From NCBI GenBank assembly GCA_900315205.1, contig OMYF01000010.1, forward strand, positions 1 through 57,032: a stretch of 57,032 nt of DNA, given 5' to 3'. Made by a program: the position numbers and the translations under genes. The stretch comes from an uncultured Acidaminococcus sp. (GTDB lineage: Bacteria; Bacillota; Negativicutes; Acidaminococcales; Acidaminococcaceae). The notes beneath the pieces are model-generated. The model was given only the letters and a program-made list of their open reading frames with translations. It made no database searches and had not been told where the DNA came from. Within the stretch, counting starts at the first letter, position 1; every line of letters begins with the position of its first letter. This document shows, in pieces, positions 24,634 to 32,773 of the stretch.

Positions 24634-25414
24634 GATTACAGATGTATTCAAAAAAGAGAAAAAAGTATTCATTCCATTTGTTACGGCCGGTGATCCAGAT
24701 CTGGAAACGACCGAAAAATTGATCTATGCCATGGAAGCGGCAGGCGCCGGCATTATTGAACTGGGCATTCCCTTCTCTGATCCCGTGGCGGAAGGACCGG
24801 TGATCCAGGAGGCGGACAACCGGGCTCTGGCAGCGGGTTTCAAGATCGATGACCTTTTTGCCATGCTGCACAGAGTGCGCACCCGCACGCAGATCCCGCT
24901 GGTTTTCCTGACCTATGTGAATCCCATCTTCACTTACGGCCGCGATAAATTCTTCAGGAACTGCAAAGAGACTCTGATCGACGGCGTCATCGTCCCGGAT
25001 GTGCCGTATGAGGAAAAAGCCACCATCAAAGGAGATGCCGACAAGTACGGGATCGAGCTAATCTCGCTCATTGCACCGACTTCCCATGACCGGGTCCAGA
25101 TGATCGCGCGCGAAGCGCAGGGCTACATCTACCTTGTGTCTTCCATGGGCGTGACCGGTGTGCGGGAAAAGATCACGACCGATCTGGGAACCATCGTGCA
25201 GAAGATCCGGGAAGTGACGGACCGCCCGGTGGCCGTGGGCTTCGGTATCGCCGAACCGCAGCAGGCTGCTGCCATGGCGGAGCTGAGCGACGGGGCCATC
25301 GTGGGCAGCGCCATCGTGAAAATCGTGGCAAAATACGGACGCGAAGCTGTCGGGCCCGTGCAGGAGTATGTAAAGAAAATGGCAGATGCCGTCAAAAGTA
25401 CTGTCAGGGCGTGA
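24626..25414 (+). CDS. trpA: Tryptophan synthase alpha chain
   Basis: This 262-residue TIM barrel releases indole from indole-3-glycerol phosphate and passes it to TrpB. It shows [29 protein letters not shown] with the catalytic Glu and Asp, [11 protein letters not shown], and [18 protein letters not shown] and GAIVGSAIV phosphate-site segments. It is last in the trp operon and is followed by an intrinsic terminator. Confidence 0.96.
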   Translation: MTRITDVFKKEKKVFIPFVTAGDPDLETTEKLIYAMEAAGAGIIELGIPFSDPVAEGPVIQEADNRALAAGFKIDDLFAMLHRVRTRTQIPLVFLTYVNPIFTYGRDKFFRNCKETLIDGVIVPDVPYEEKATIKGDADKYGIELISLIAPTSHDRVQMIAREAQGYIYLVSSMGVTGVREKITTDLGTIVQKIREVTDRPVAVGFGIAEPQQAAAMAELSDGAIVGSAIVKIVAKYGREAVGPVQEYVKKMADAVKSTVRA

Positions 25415-25427
25415 GCAGCGGCAGTCA

Positions 25428-25464
25428 GTGGAGGGACAGGAAAGCGTTCCTCCACGTTTTTTTT
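25428..25464 (+). terminator. trp operon terminator
   Basis: A 7-bp stem GTGGAGG (25428-25434) with CCTCCAC (25449-25455) and an eight-T run at 25457-25464. The region from here to 25640 shows no gene or further structure. Confidence 0.8.
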
Positions 25465-25640
25465 ATGCCTGCCGGGAAAGGGTACGGAGAAAAAAATGAC
25501 CTGTGAGGGAACAGATGGGATGGGAGCGAATACTGCAAAATCCACTGATTTTATCATTCAGAGATGTTCCGAACATAGCAGTAAAAGAATACAGCATTAA
25601 TTTGCAAATCATAAAATTCTGGAAAAAACTGAAAATTCCC

Positions 25641-25676
25641 TTGCATATTGTATACAACCATGCTATACTAAGCATG
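25641..25676 (+). promoter_or_regulatory. Promoter with dyad for the EIIA-like gene
   Basis: TTGCAT at 25641-25646 and TATACT at 25664-25669 with a 17-base spacer. CATGCT (25659-25664) and AGCATG (25671-25676) form an inverted repeat centred on the -10 region, a likely repressor site. Confidence 0.7.
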
Positions 25677-25699
25677 TAAGTTAAATTTACCCCTCATTT

Positions 25700-25728
25700 G
25701 CCCTTGCTCGCAAGGGCGTTTTTTTTAC
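25700..25728 (+). terminator. Leader hairpin with U-run upstream of the EIIA-like gene (possible attenuator)
   Basis: A 7-bp stem GCCCTTG/CAAGGGC (25700-25717) with a CTCG loop is followed by about nine T. It sits between the promoter at 25641-25669 and the start codon at 25756, so most transcripts should end here unless relieved. I could not see an alternative antiterminator hairpin or a canonical RAT sequence. Confidence 0.75.
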
Positions 25729-25755
25729 TGTTTTTTGAAGAAAGAGGAAAAAATC

Positions 25756-26220
25756 ATGTTTGGTTTTGGCAAAAAAAAGAAAATTACCCTGGCTGCTCCG
25801 GTGCCGGGACGTATCCTCGACATTACGGCAGTGCCGGATGCTGTTTTTGCAGATAAAGTCATGGGGGACGGTTTTGCCGTCGAGCCGGAAGGGGATACGG
25901 TCGCTGCTCCCTGTGACGCTGAAGTGGCCTTCGTTCCCGAGACCCGGCATGCTGTTGCCCTGGTGCGTGACGGCATCGAGCTGCTGATCCATGTGGGCAT
26001 CGATACGGTCGCCCTGGAAGGCCGGGGGTTTACAGCATTTGTCAAAAAAGGGGACCGGGTCAAAGCCGGTGATCCTCTGCTGCGTTTTGATGCGGCTGTC
26101 ATCAGGGGTGCCGGCAAGCCGCTGACGACGGAAATCGTCGTAACCAATATGGATGCGGTTGAGTCCCTGAGGAAAAACCTTGCGGACGCAGCTGCCGTGC
26201 TGACTGTAGAAAAGAAATAG
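25756..26220 (+). CDS. PTS glucose-type EIIA domain protein
   Basis: This 154-residue protein is a free-standing EIIA of the glucose family (Crr-like): PVPGRILDITAVPDAVFADKVMGDGFAVEP, then His 65 (ETRHAV) and the phosphorylated His 79 in LLIHVGIDTVALEG, and GDRVKAGDPLLRFD at the C-terminal side. It accepts phosphate from HPr and passes it to an EIIB, or acts as a regulator. No EIIB/C, HPr or EI is nearby. The ATG at 25756 has AGAGG upstream; an earlier in-frame start at 25735 lies on the leader. It may share a transcript with pepD 68 bases downstream. Confidence 0.9.
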   Translation: MFGFGKKKKITLAAPVPGRILDITAVPDAVFADKVMGDGFAVEPEGDTVAAPCDAEVAFVPETRHAVALVRDGIELLIHVGIDTVALEGRGFTAFVKKGDRVKAGDPLLRFDAAVIRGAGKPLTTEIVVTNMDAVESLRKNLADAAAVLTVEKK

Positions 26221-26288
26221 GATGCCATGGCCGCGGAATTTCCCGTTTTGGGAGCTTTTGCCGGCCGCAGAGCGAAAGGATGATCAGG

Positions 26289-27737
26289 ATGGCTGTACTG
26301 GCAGGGACAGAACCCGCAAAAGTATTTCAGTATTTTGAAGCGCTGGCCGGAATCCCGCACGGGTCCGGGAATACAAAGAAGGTCAGCGACTGGCTTGCCG
26401 CTTTTGCCCGGACCCGGCACCTCAGATATATCCAGGACTGCAGCAATAACATCATCATTTTCAAACCGGCTTCGCCGGGGTATGAAGGCGCATCTCCCGT
26501 CATTATCCAGGGACACATGGATATGGTCTGTGATAAAGCACCGGGCTGCCGGAAGGATATGGAAAAAGAAGGCCTGGAGCTCGTCCTGGATGGTGATACG
26601 GTCCGGGCCCGGGATACGACTCTCGGTGCGGACGACGGGGTCGCTGTCGCCATGGGGCTGGCACTCCTGGATGACGCTTCCCTGGCGCATCCTCCGCTGG
26701 AAGTCGTTTTTACTGTCGACGAGGAACTGGGGATGCTGGGAGCGGCAGCGCTTGATATGAGCCCTCTGCAGGGCCGGCGCATGATCAACCTGGACTCGGA
26801 AGAGGAAGGCGTCTTTACAGTGAGCTGTGCCGGCGGTGTCCGGGCGGACTGCCATCTTCCGGTCGTACGGACGGCCGCGGCAGGCCGGCGCCTGTATCTT
26901 GCCGTCAGCGGCCTCCGGGGCGGCCATTCCGGGGAGGAAATCGACAAGGGCCGGGCCAATGCCCATATCATCCTGGGACGGCTGCTCCTGCTGCTGGGAA
27001 AGGAAATTCCCTTCAGGCTTATCGCTGTCCATGGCGGCTGCCGGGATAACGTGATCAGCCGCGGAGCCGGCGCGGATATCGTCATCCCTGACGGAGCGGA
27101 AACCCGCGTGCAGGATCTCTGCCGGACTTTTGAGACCGTGCTGCGGCATGAATATCATGCGGCCGACCCGGATATCACGCTTGCCGTCAGTGCTTCCGAC
27201 AGCCGGGAGCTCCCGCTGGATCAGGCCGGCACGGAACGGACCGCCTGCTTCCTTGCAGCCCTGCCGGACGGCGTCCAGGCGATGAGCCGGGAACTGCCCG
27301 GTCTGGTGCAGACTTCCCTCAATCTGGGGATCCTTTATACGACGGAGCAGGAAGTCGTGGGCGGCACACTGATCCGCAGCAGTGTGGCTTCACAGAAGGA
27401 AATGCTGCAGGACCGCATCACGGCTCTCCTGAAACAGCTCGGCGGCACGGTGGAGTTTACGGGGGACTATGCCGCCTGGGAATACCGTGCGGATTCTCCG
27501 CTCCAGCAGCTCATGACCAGTGTGTTCAGGAAGCAGTATGGCCGGGATCCCGAGATCAAAGCCATCCACGCCGGTGTGGAATGCGGTATTTTTGCCGGCA
27601 GGCTGCCCGGACTCGACTGTATCTCCCTGGGACCGACACTGACGGATATCCATACGTTCCATGAAAAGATGCACATTGCGTCGGTACGCCGCACCTGGAA
27701 GCTCCTTGTCGCGGCACTGGGCTGCATGAAAGAATGA
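26289..27737 (+). CDS. pepD: Aminoacyl-histidine dipeptidase (PepD/carnosinase-type, M20)
   Basis: This 482-residue zinc dipeptidase has the usual PepD length. Motifs are IPHGSGNTKKVSDWL near the start, IIQGHMDMVCDK with the first metal ligands near residue 80, TLGADDGVAVAMGLALL with the bridging Asp near residue 115, FTVDEELGMLGA with the catalytic Glu, and GLRGGHSGEEIDKGRANA in the lid domain. It cleaves a broad range of dipeptides. The start at 26289 is preferred over 26280, which overlaps the AAAGGA ribosome site. A GC-rich hairpin with a T-run follows at about 27752-27792. Confidence 0.9.
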   Translation: MAVLAGTEPAKVFQYFEALAGIPHGSGNTKKVSDWLAAFARTRHLRYIQDCSNNIIIFKPASPGYEGASPVIIQGHMDMVCDKAPGCRKDMEKEGLELVLDGDTVRARDTTLGADDGVAVAMGLALLDDASLAHPPLEVVFTVDEELGMLGAAALDMSPLQGRRMINLDSEEEGVFTVSCAGGVRADCHLPVVRTAAAGRRLYLAVSGLRGGHSGEEIDKGRANAHIILGRLLLLLGKEIPFRLIAVHGGCRDNVISRGAGADIVIPDGAETRVQDLCRTFETVLRHEYHAADPDITLAVSASDSRELPLDQAGTERTACFLAALPDGVQAMSRELPGLVQTSLNLGILYTTEQEVVGGTLIRSSVASQKEMLQDRITALLKQLGGTVEFTGDYAAWEYRADSPLQQLMTSVFRKQYGRDPEIKAIHAGVECGIFAGRLPGLDCISLGPTLTDIHTFHEKMHIASVRRTWKLLVAALGCMKE

Positions 27738-27751
27738 AATACGCACAGAAA

Positions 27752-27792
27752 GGAAGACCGGACCGGGACTGACGCCTGGCCGGCCTTTTTTT
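27752..27792 (+). terminator. Probable terminator after pepD
   Basis: AAG-A-CCGG at 27753 can pair with CCGG-C-CTT ending at 27786, followed by seven T. One mismatch in the stem. Confidence 0.55.
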
Positions 27793-27834
27793 GCCGGAAA
27801 TGTCCCGATGGGGGATCCCTTTGCGGGCTGCCTG

Positions 27835-27863
27835 TTGTACCTTCCTGTCAGGAATGATACAAT
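27835..27863 (+). promoter_or_regulatory. Promoter of the ArnT-like gene
   Basis: TTGTAC at 27835-27840 and TACAAT at 27858-27863, 17-base spacer, with TG at the extended -10 position. The ribosome site GGGAGG follows, then the ATG at 27891. Confidence 0.7.
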
Positions 27864-27890
27864 AAGGGATAATTTTGGGAGGAAACCATC

Positions 27891-29528
27891 ATGCATAAAA
27901 GATATTGGATCATATTCTGGACCGCCGCGGTCTTTCTGCTGCTGTTCCTGAACGGGACGCTGCCCCTGACGGACAGCGTGGAAGGCAACTACGCACTGAC
28001 GGCCAAGGAAATGGTGCTGAGCGGTGACTGGCTCTCACCGCAGATCTACGGGAAATACTGGTTCGACAAGCCGGTTTTTGCCTACTGGATGATCGCCCTG
28101 GGCTTTAAGATCTTTGGCTTCACAGAATTCGGTGCACGCTTTTTTCCGTCTTTATTCGGTCTGCTGGGACTTAAACTTGTCGTTTGGGGCGGAAAGAAGC
28201 TGTACTCGGAAAAGACCGGATTCTACAGCGGTGTCCTGCTGCTCATGACGCTGCAGTTCTTTACCATTTCCAAGTCCGTCCTTACGGATGGGATGCTCTT
28301 CGTATTCCTGAATGGGGCACTGCTCTTTTTTTACCTGGGCTATGCGACGCCGCAGAAGAATTATTATTACGGCATGTACGCCTGTGCCGCACTGGCGACC
28401 CTGACCAAGGGGCCCATCGGATTCCTGCTGCCGGGGCTCATCTTCCTGCTGTTCCTCATCTGGCGGCGTGATTTTGCCTCACTCCGGGAGGCCAGGCTGG
28501 GCAGCGGGATCACTCTGTTCCTCCTGCTCGCAGCGCCCTGGTATGTGGCGATGGCGGTCAAACATCCTGATTTCCTGGCGGGTTTCATCGGCACTCAGAA
28601 TTTTTTGCGGGCCACCGTTTCGGAGCATCCGCGGGATAACGTCATCTGGTATTATACAGCAGTCAATCTGCTGAACGCCTATGCCTGGATCGGCCTTGTG
28701 CCCGGCATGCTCAAACATTATCTGTGGAAAGAGGGACACCTTGCGGCGCCGCAGCAGCGGGAAGGGTTCCTGTTTCTCTGGATCGCGGTCATCTTTGTCT
28801 TTTTCCAGTGCATGGCGACAAAGTACATCACCTACACCTATCCGATCCTGATGCCGCTTTCCATCCTGACGGCTTCATATCTGGCTGAAGCGGGTGAAAA
28901 ACTGACTCTTAAATGGCTGCTGCTTGGAAATATCCTGTTTTACGGAGCACTTGCGGCTGTCGCCTACCGGCTGCCCAAACTGGCACCGGGCCTCCTGCAG
29001 CATCCCCGGAATATCTTTTATTTTGTGATTATTTTCTTCGGCTGCTATCTTGTGATGGCGTTCCATCGCAGCCGGGGCAGGAGCACGCACGAAATCGTCA
29101 CGATGACGATCCTGCTCACCTATATCTTCTTTGCCTGTATCACCAAACTCCTCGCTCAGCCGCTCATGAGCGGCGTCACCGGCAAGTGGGCGGCCATGTA
29201 CATCAATAATGTGATCCCTCAGGACGTGCCCGTCTACGTACGGGGAGGAGGATATCCGACTTCCGCCTGGTTCTATACGGGCCGGAAACTGACCATGCTT
29301 GTGCCCGATGTGGAGGCGGAGGAATTCGCGCCCCGCGATTACAGCTGGTCCGCAAAGAACATCATGCCCTGGACGACGTACAGCAAGGTGCAGCAGGTGC
29401 CGCGGGCGGTGGTCCTGGTGGACATGAATACGAAAAAGCTCAAGACAAAACTGGAGGAAGACTGGCCCGGAGCCTGGCAGAAAGTCCGTCTTTTCGGGCA
29501 GTGGTGCGTCATGGTCAAGCAGCGGTGA
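27891..29528 (+). CDS. ArnT-like / PMT-family membrane glycosyltransferase
   Basis: This 545-residue protein has an N-terminal membrane segment, then the luminal loop with the acidic DSVEGNYALTAKEM motif and YGKYWFDKPVFAYWM typical of the GT83 (ArnT) and dolichyl-phosphate-mannose transferase families. About ten further hydrophobic segments and a soluble C-terminal domain (from about residue 430) follow. ArnT adds 4-amino-arabinose from undecaprenyl phosphate to lipid A; other members transfer different sugars. No arnBCADEF genes are nearby, so the donor is unknown. It supports an outer membrane. The gene is paired with a small unknown gene ten bases downstream. Confidence 0.85.
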   Translation: MHKRYWIIFWTAAVFLLLFLNGTLPLTDSVEGNYALTAKEMVLSGDWLSPQIYGKYWFDKPVFAYWMIALGFKIFGFTEFGARFFPSLFGLLGLKLVVWGGKKLYSEKTGFYSGVLLLMTLQFFTISKSVLTDGMLFVFLNGALLFFYLGYATPQKNYYYGMYACAALATLTKGPIGFLLPGLIFLLFLIWRRDFASLREARLGSGITLFLLLAAPWYVAMAVKHPDFLAGFIGTQNFLRATVSEHPRDNVIWYYTAVNLLNAYAWIGLVPGMLKHYLWKEGHLAAPQQREGFLFLWIAVIFVFFQCMATKYITYTYPILMPLSILTASYLAEAGEKLTLKWLLLGNILFYGALAAVAYRLPKLAPGLLQHPRNIFYFVIIFFGCYLVMAFHRSRGRSTHEIVTMTILLTYIFFACITKLLAQPLMSGVTGKWAAMYINNVIPQDVPVYVRGGGYPTSAWFYTGRKLTMLVPDVEAEEFAPRDYSWSAKNIMPWTTYSKVQQVPRAVVLVDMNTKKLKTKLEEDWPGAWQKVRLFGQWCVMVKQR

Positions 29529-29537
29529 GGGGAAAGT

Positions 29538-30029
29538 ATGGATAAAAAGGCAATCCAGTCGTATCTGGGCACACAATCGTGGATCCGTTTCCGGGTGCAG
29601 AAAAAGGAACTGGCGGAAAAACAGGGAACGCAGCGTTATCTGGAGCTTTTGGATGAGCTTGGACAGAAGCCGGAATGGCTCCGCAAATTCTGCGGCCGTT
29701 TGTATCTGGAGTTCGCGGAGGACTGCGGCAGCCCGATCTGGAAGAATCCTGCTGCCTCTGTATTTGTGGAACAGATGCTGCAGCGTTTCCCGTATCTTTT
29801 CTTCCTGGCAGAAAAAGAGGCCGGTACCCTGAAACTTTTCGCCATGCTCGGCTGTCTGGACGGACAGGAGCAGGGAGATCAGCTCTCCCTGGATAAGGCG
29901 GCTTTCGAGGCAATGCTGCAGACGCAGCTCAAAGGGATCGTCCTGCAGAGCCGGCGTATCGGCTTCAGCCCGGAAAGAGCGGAGGGAATGGTCCGGGATG
30001 TACTGGCTTATTTCGGGATCACCGGCTGA
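29538..30029 (+). CDS. Conserved-looking hypothetical protein, 163 residues
   Basis: I do not recognise this protein. It is soluble, without signal peptide or membrane segment, and probably mostly helical, with charged N-terminal RFRVQKKELAEKQG, an aromatic EKLRKF-like middle (EWLRKFCGRLYLEF) and ERFPYLFFLAEKEAG. The good ribosome site (GAGGGGAAAG) and the ten-base distance from the ArnT-like gene say it is translated from the same transcript. The base composition matches its neighbours. No terminator was seen right after it. Confidence 0.7.
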   Translation: MDKKAIQSYLGTQSWIRFRVQKKELAEKQGTQRYLELLDELGQKPEWLRKFCGRLYLEFAEDCGSPIWKNPAASVFVEQMLQRFPYLFFLAEKEAGTLKLFAMLGCLDGQEQGDQLSLDKAAFEAMLQTQLKGIVLQSRRIGFSPERAEGMVRDVLAYFGITG

Positions 30030-30094
30030 TCCAGGCTGGCCGGGACTATGATTGACTGACGAGTCTAATTCACAAACAGTTCATAAATGGGACC

Positions 30095-30122
30095 TTGTTT
30101 TGTCAAATCTGTTCCCTATACT
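30095..30122 (+). promoter_or_regulatory. Promoter of a candidate small RNA
   Basis: TTGTTT at 30095-30100 and TATACT at 30117-30122, 16-base spacer; predicted start near 30128. No open reading frame with a ribosome site follows before the terminator at 30230. Confidence 0.6.
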
Positions 30123-30127
30123 ATGAA

Positions 30128-30230
30128 TCGTAGCGAGGATCACCCCTCCTCGTTACATCTTCCCCATCAAATCATCATAAACAACTTCCTTTCAGGAAAA
30201 CCCTCCTGCTTCCCCGGCAGGAGGGTTTTC
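30128..30230 (+). ncRNA. Candidate C-rich small RNA of about 100 nt
   Basis: Between the promoter and a perfect terminator there is a compact RNA. A 10-bp hairpin (30130-30139 with 30147-30156) exposes a loop UCACCCC. A pyrimidine-rich A/C linker contains UUCCCC near 30160. The terminator hairpin exposes a UUCCCCG loop. Three CCCC motifs in unpaired positions resemble the C-rich sRNAs of Firmicutes that pair with Shine-Dalgarno regions. It could instead be a leader read into tRNA-Gln, but the terminator and separate tRNA promoter argue against that. Confidence 0.55.
30196..30230 (+). terminator. Perfect 14-bp terminator of the small RNA candidate
   Basis: Arms 30196-30209 and 30217-30230 are perfectly complementary with a 7-base loop. 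The U-run TTTT is inside the right arm, as in A-tract/U-tract terminators. The rest up to 30364 shows nothing recognisable. Confidence 0.75.
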
Positions 30231-30364
30231 CCATTCCCGGGGAAAATCCGGATTCCCTCAGTCTGCAGCGGGCAATCTCCGTCCGCGGACAGGCGGAACA
30301 TTGAGTGCTGCCTTCCGGTCAGCTGGAAAAAAGCATAAAAAATAAAACTTTTTTCTAAAAAGGC

Positions 30365-30392
30365 TTGCACAATTTTAAAAAGTTGCTATAAT
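30365..30392 (+). promoter_or_regulatory. Promoter of the tRNA-Gln/tRNA-Glu pair
   Basis: TTGCAC at 30365-30370 and TATAAT at 30387-30392, 16-base spacer; the first tRNA begins at 30406. Confidence 0.75.
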
Positions 30393-30405
30393 AAAGAACG
30401 TACCT

Positions 30406-30479
30406 TCCGGGATGGTGTAATGGTAGCACAGGAGATTCTGGATCTTCTAGTCTGGGTTCGAGTCCTAGTCCCGGAGCCA
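30406..30479 (+). tRNA. tRNA-Gln (anticodon CTG)
   Basis: A complete 74-base cloverleaf with encoded CCA. The acceptor stem is TCCGGGA/TCCCGGA. The D stem is GTGT/GCAC. The anticodon stem is GGAGA/TCTTC with loop TTCTGGA, giving anticodon CTG. The T arm is CTGGG-TTCGAGT-CCTAG, and the discriminator is G. It reads CAG codons. Confidence 0.92.
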
Positions 30480-30490
30480 TTTTTTTATCT

Positions 30491-30565
30491 GGCGCCATGG
30501 TCAAGAGGCTAAGACGTCGCCCTCTCAAGGCGAAATCACGAGTTCGATTCTCGTTGGCGCTACCA
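30491..30565 (+). tRNA. tRNA-Glu (anticodon CTC)
   Basis: A 75-base cloverleaf with encoded CCA. Acceptor GGCGCCA/TGGCGCT (one G-T), anticodon stem TCGCC/GGCGA with loop CTCTCAA, so anticodon CTC reading GAG, and T arm with GTTCGATTC. It lies 11 bases after tRNA-Gln and is probably co-transcribed; a CTC isoacceptor usually accompanies a TTC one elsewhere. Confidence 0.92.
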
Positions 30566-30606
30566 TTGAAATACCGTGATGCTGTGAAGGCTCACTTATA
30601 GAATCG

Positions 30607-30632
30607 GGACGCTTTGAAGAGCGTCTTTTTTT
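30607..30632 (+). terminator. Terminator of the tRNA pair
   Basis: GACGCT (30608-30613) pairs with AGCGTC (30620-30625), with seven T following. Confidence 0.85.
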
Positions 30633-30788
30633 GTATCTGAAAATCAGAGAGATGATGGTCCGGACGGCAGATGGTCTTTAGGGGATTTTGGAAAAGCGGC
30701 TGCTGCCGGCACTCCTGCGGGGCATCCCGGCAAATCCGGGGAGGCTGGCCTGCAGCATCGTACCTCCGGGAAAGGAGCGAGAGATCAC

Positions 30789-31763
30789 ATGCAACTGAAA
30801 CTGGGACACTTCCTTGCGCTGCTGGGCGGTCTGCTGCTTCTTCTGGGAGCCGTTTCCGTACTTTGCGGCCTTTTGCCGGTTTCACCTGCCCATCTCCTGA
30901 CCGGGACGCTTACTCCGCAGGAAACGTCCGTCGTCTGGTTCATCCGCCTGCCCCGCTTCGTCTGCGGCGCTGCAGCCGGAGCTGCCCTGGCTCTTGCAGG
31001 AGCGGTCCTGCAGGGCCTTTTTGGCAATCCCCTTGCGGATCCCGGTCTTTTGGGTGTGTCCGGCGGAGCCTGCCTGGGAGCTGTCCTGGCGCTGCTTTCA
31101 GGATTCAGCCTCCGGTATGCGTTCGTGCTGCCCCTGGGCGCTTTTTGCGGAGCTTTGGCGGCGACGGGGGCAGTGAGTCTTCTGGCGCGCCGTGCACGGC
31201 CCGGCGGTGAAGGGACGGCTCTCCTGCTCGGCGGTGTGGCCATCGGTCTTTTCTGCGGAGCGCTGACCGCAGGGCTGCTCAGCTTCGCGCCGCCCCAGAT
31301 CATGCAGCAGTACTTTTTCTGGACGCTGGGAACCTTGTCCGGCAGTTCCTGGAAGCTGCTTCCGCTGCTGCCCGTCATGGCGGTGCTGATGAGCGGTCTG
31401 CTCTTCCTGGGCCGGCCCCTCAATCTCCTTTCCTTTGGCGATGAGCAGGCACTTGCGGCCGGGATGGAAGTAAGCTGCTGGCGCCGCCGGATCCTCCTGG
31501 GGATTTCCCTGCTGACCGCGCTGGCCGTCTGCCTGGCCGGCAATATCAGCTTCGTGGGACTGATCGTGCCGCATCTGACCCGCCGCTTTACCGGACCGGA
31601 CCATCGCCGTCTGCTGCCTGCCGCAGCGCTTTTTGGCGCTGTGGCCCTGACAGGGTGCGATTTTATCGGGCGGGTGATATTTCCTTTCGGAGAAGTCCGG
31701 ACGGGCGTCGTCACCGCGCTTCTGGGCGCACCTTATTTCCTTTTCCTGCTGACTGGGAAGTAA
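30789..31763 (+). CDS. FecCD/BtuC-type ABC transporter permease (orphan)
   Basis: This 324-residue permease matches the iron-siderophore/cobalamin permease family: LPRFVCGAAAGAALALAGAVLQGLFGNPLADPGLLGVSGGA near residues 55-95, about nine to ten hydrophobic segments, and GNISFVGLIVPHLTRRFTGPDHRRLLP near residue 255, the coupling region for the ATPase. It forms the channel for siderophore, haem or B12 uptake. No ATPase or binding protein gene is next to it, so partners must be encoded elsewhere. A GGAAAGGAG ribosome site precedes the ATG. Confidence 0.92.
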   Translation: MQLKLGHFLALLGGLLLLLGAVSVLCGLLPVSPAHLLTGTLTPQETSVVWFIRLPRFVCGAAAGAALALAGAVLQGLFGNPLADPGLLGVSGGACLGAVLALLSGFSLRYAFVLPLGAFCGALAATGAVSLLARRARPGGEGTALLLGGVAIGLFCGALTAGLLSFAPPQIMQQYFFWTLGTLSGSSWKLLPLLPVMAVLMSGLLFLGRPLNLLSFGDEQALAAGMEVSCWRRRILLGISLLTALAVCLAGNISFVGLIVPHLTRRFTGPDHRRLLPAAALFGAVALTGCDFIGRVIFPFGEVRTGVVTALLGAPYFLFLLTGK

Positions 31764-31834
31764 GGGACGGCCACAGCCGGCATTCTCCGGCAGCCCCGGC
31801 AGAGATCCGCCGCGGCCTGCAGCGGGGACTGCAT

Positions 31835-31862
31835 TTGCGGCAGCTCTTTTTCCTGCTATAAT
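31835..31862 (+). promoter_or_regulatory. Promoter of the flavin reductase-like gene
   Basis: TTGCGG at 31835-31840 and TATAAT at 31857-31862, 16-base spacer. Confidence 0.65.
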
Positions 31863-31898
31863 AATAGACAGAGTCAAAATACAGAGGAGGGATTTCCT

Positions 31899-32459
31899 GT
31901 GAAAAAAGATTTTGGTGCACAGACCATCTGCTATCCGATGGCGGTCTTTATCGTCGGCACTTATGATGAAAATGGCGTACCGGACGCGATGAATGCGGCC
32001 TGGGGCGGCATCAGCAACGACAATGAGGTTTCCCTGTGCCTTGCTTCCGTCCATAAGACAGTAAAGAACCTGAAGAAGACAAAGGCTTTTACAGTGGCCA
32101 TGGGGACTGTGGATACGCTCGTTTCCTGTGACTATGTGGGGATCGTAAGCGGCAATGACACGCCCGACAAGATTGCAAAATCCGGTTTTACGGCTGAAAA
32201 ATCCACTCACGTCAATGCGCCGATTTTCAAAGAGCTCCCGATGGTGCTGGAATGCGAAGTCATCAGCTATGATGATGCAGCGGACCGTCTGGTCGGCAGG
32301 ATCGTCAACGTGGCTGCCGATGAATCCGTCCTGACCGACGGAAAGATCGATCCGGCCAAACTGTATCCCATCATCTTTGATCCGGTCAACCAGACATATC
32401 TGGTTGCGGACAAGAAGGTGGGCCAGGCTTTTTCGGATGGGAAAAAACTGATGAAATGA
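31899..32459 (+). CDS. Flavin reductase-like (FMN-binding split barrel) protein
   Basis: This 186-residue protein belongs to the flavin reductase/DIM6-NTAB family: CYPMAVFIVGTYDENGVPDAMNAAWGG at the N terminus, then VSLCLASVHKTVKNLKKTKAFTVAMG, and a C-terminal strand region ending in YPIIFDPVNQTYLVADKKVG. Members bind FMN and reduce flavins or act as flavoredoxin-like carriers. It starts with GTG at 31899, eight bases after GAGGAGG. It is a single-gene unit with its own promoter and terminator. Confidence 0.88.
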   Translation: MKKDFGAQTICYPMAVFIVGTYDENGVPDAMNAAWGGISNDNEVSLCLASVHKTVKNLKKTKAFTVAMGTVDTLVSCDYVGIVSGNDTPDKIAKSGFTAEKSTHVNAPIFKELPMVLECEVISYDDAADRLVGRIVNVAADESVLTDGKIDPAKLYPIIFDPVNQTYLVADKKVGQAFSDGKKLMK

Positions 32460-32477
32460 CCGCTGGCCCAAAGCTGC

Positions 32478-32504
32478 GCCGCCCGATTCCGGGCGGCATT
32501 TTTA
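32478..32504 (+). terminator. Terminator of the flavin reductase-like gene
   Basis: A GCCGCCCG/CGGGCGGC stem (32478-32497) with four-base loop and ATTTTTAT tail. From here to 32692 nothing else is recognisable. Confidence 0.85.
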
Positions 32505-32692
32505 TTTGCAGCACCGGCAAAGGACGGGATTTTCCAGGAGCCCTTTTTCCATGGCACGGGAGACTGCGGCCTGTGTGTGCGGTGCCGGGAAAGGTCCCCT
32601 GCCGGTTGTCCCGTCACAGGGCAGGATCTGTTCTGCAGACGGGCAGCCCATTCCATTTTGGCAAAAAGCGTGCATGATTTTCTTTATGACGC

Positions 32693-32735
32693 TTGAATAA
32701 GCGGAATAATAGTGATATAGTATACACTAGTCACT
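32693..32735 (+). promoter_or_regulatory. ppsA promoter with CcpN-like dyad
   Basis: TTGAAT at 32693-32698 and TATAGT at 32716-32721 with a 17-base spacer. TAGTG (32710-32714) and CACTA (32725-32729) form an inverted repeat across the -10 box, and AGTGATATAGT at 32711 matches 9 of 11 positions of the B. subtilis CcpN consensus by my reading. A CcpN-family gene lies immediately after ppsA. Confidence 0.55.
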
Positions 32736-32773
32736 GGAAAAACCAAAACAGTATGACATAAAGGAGTGCTACT

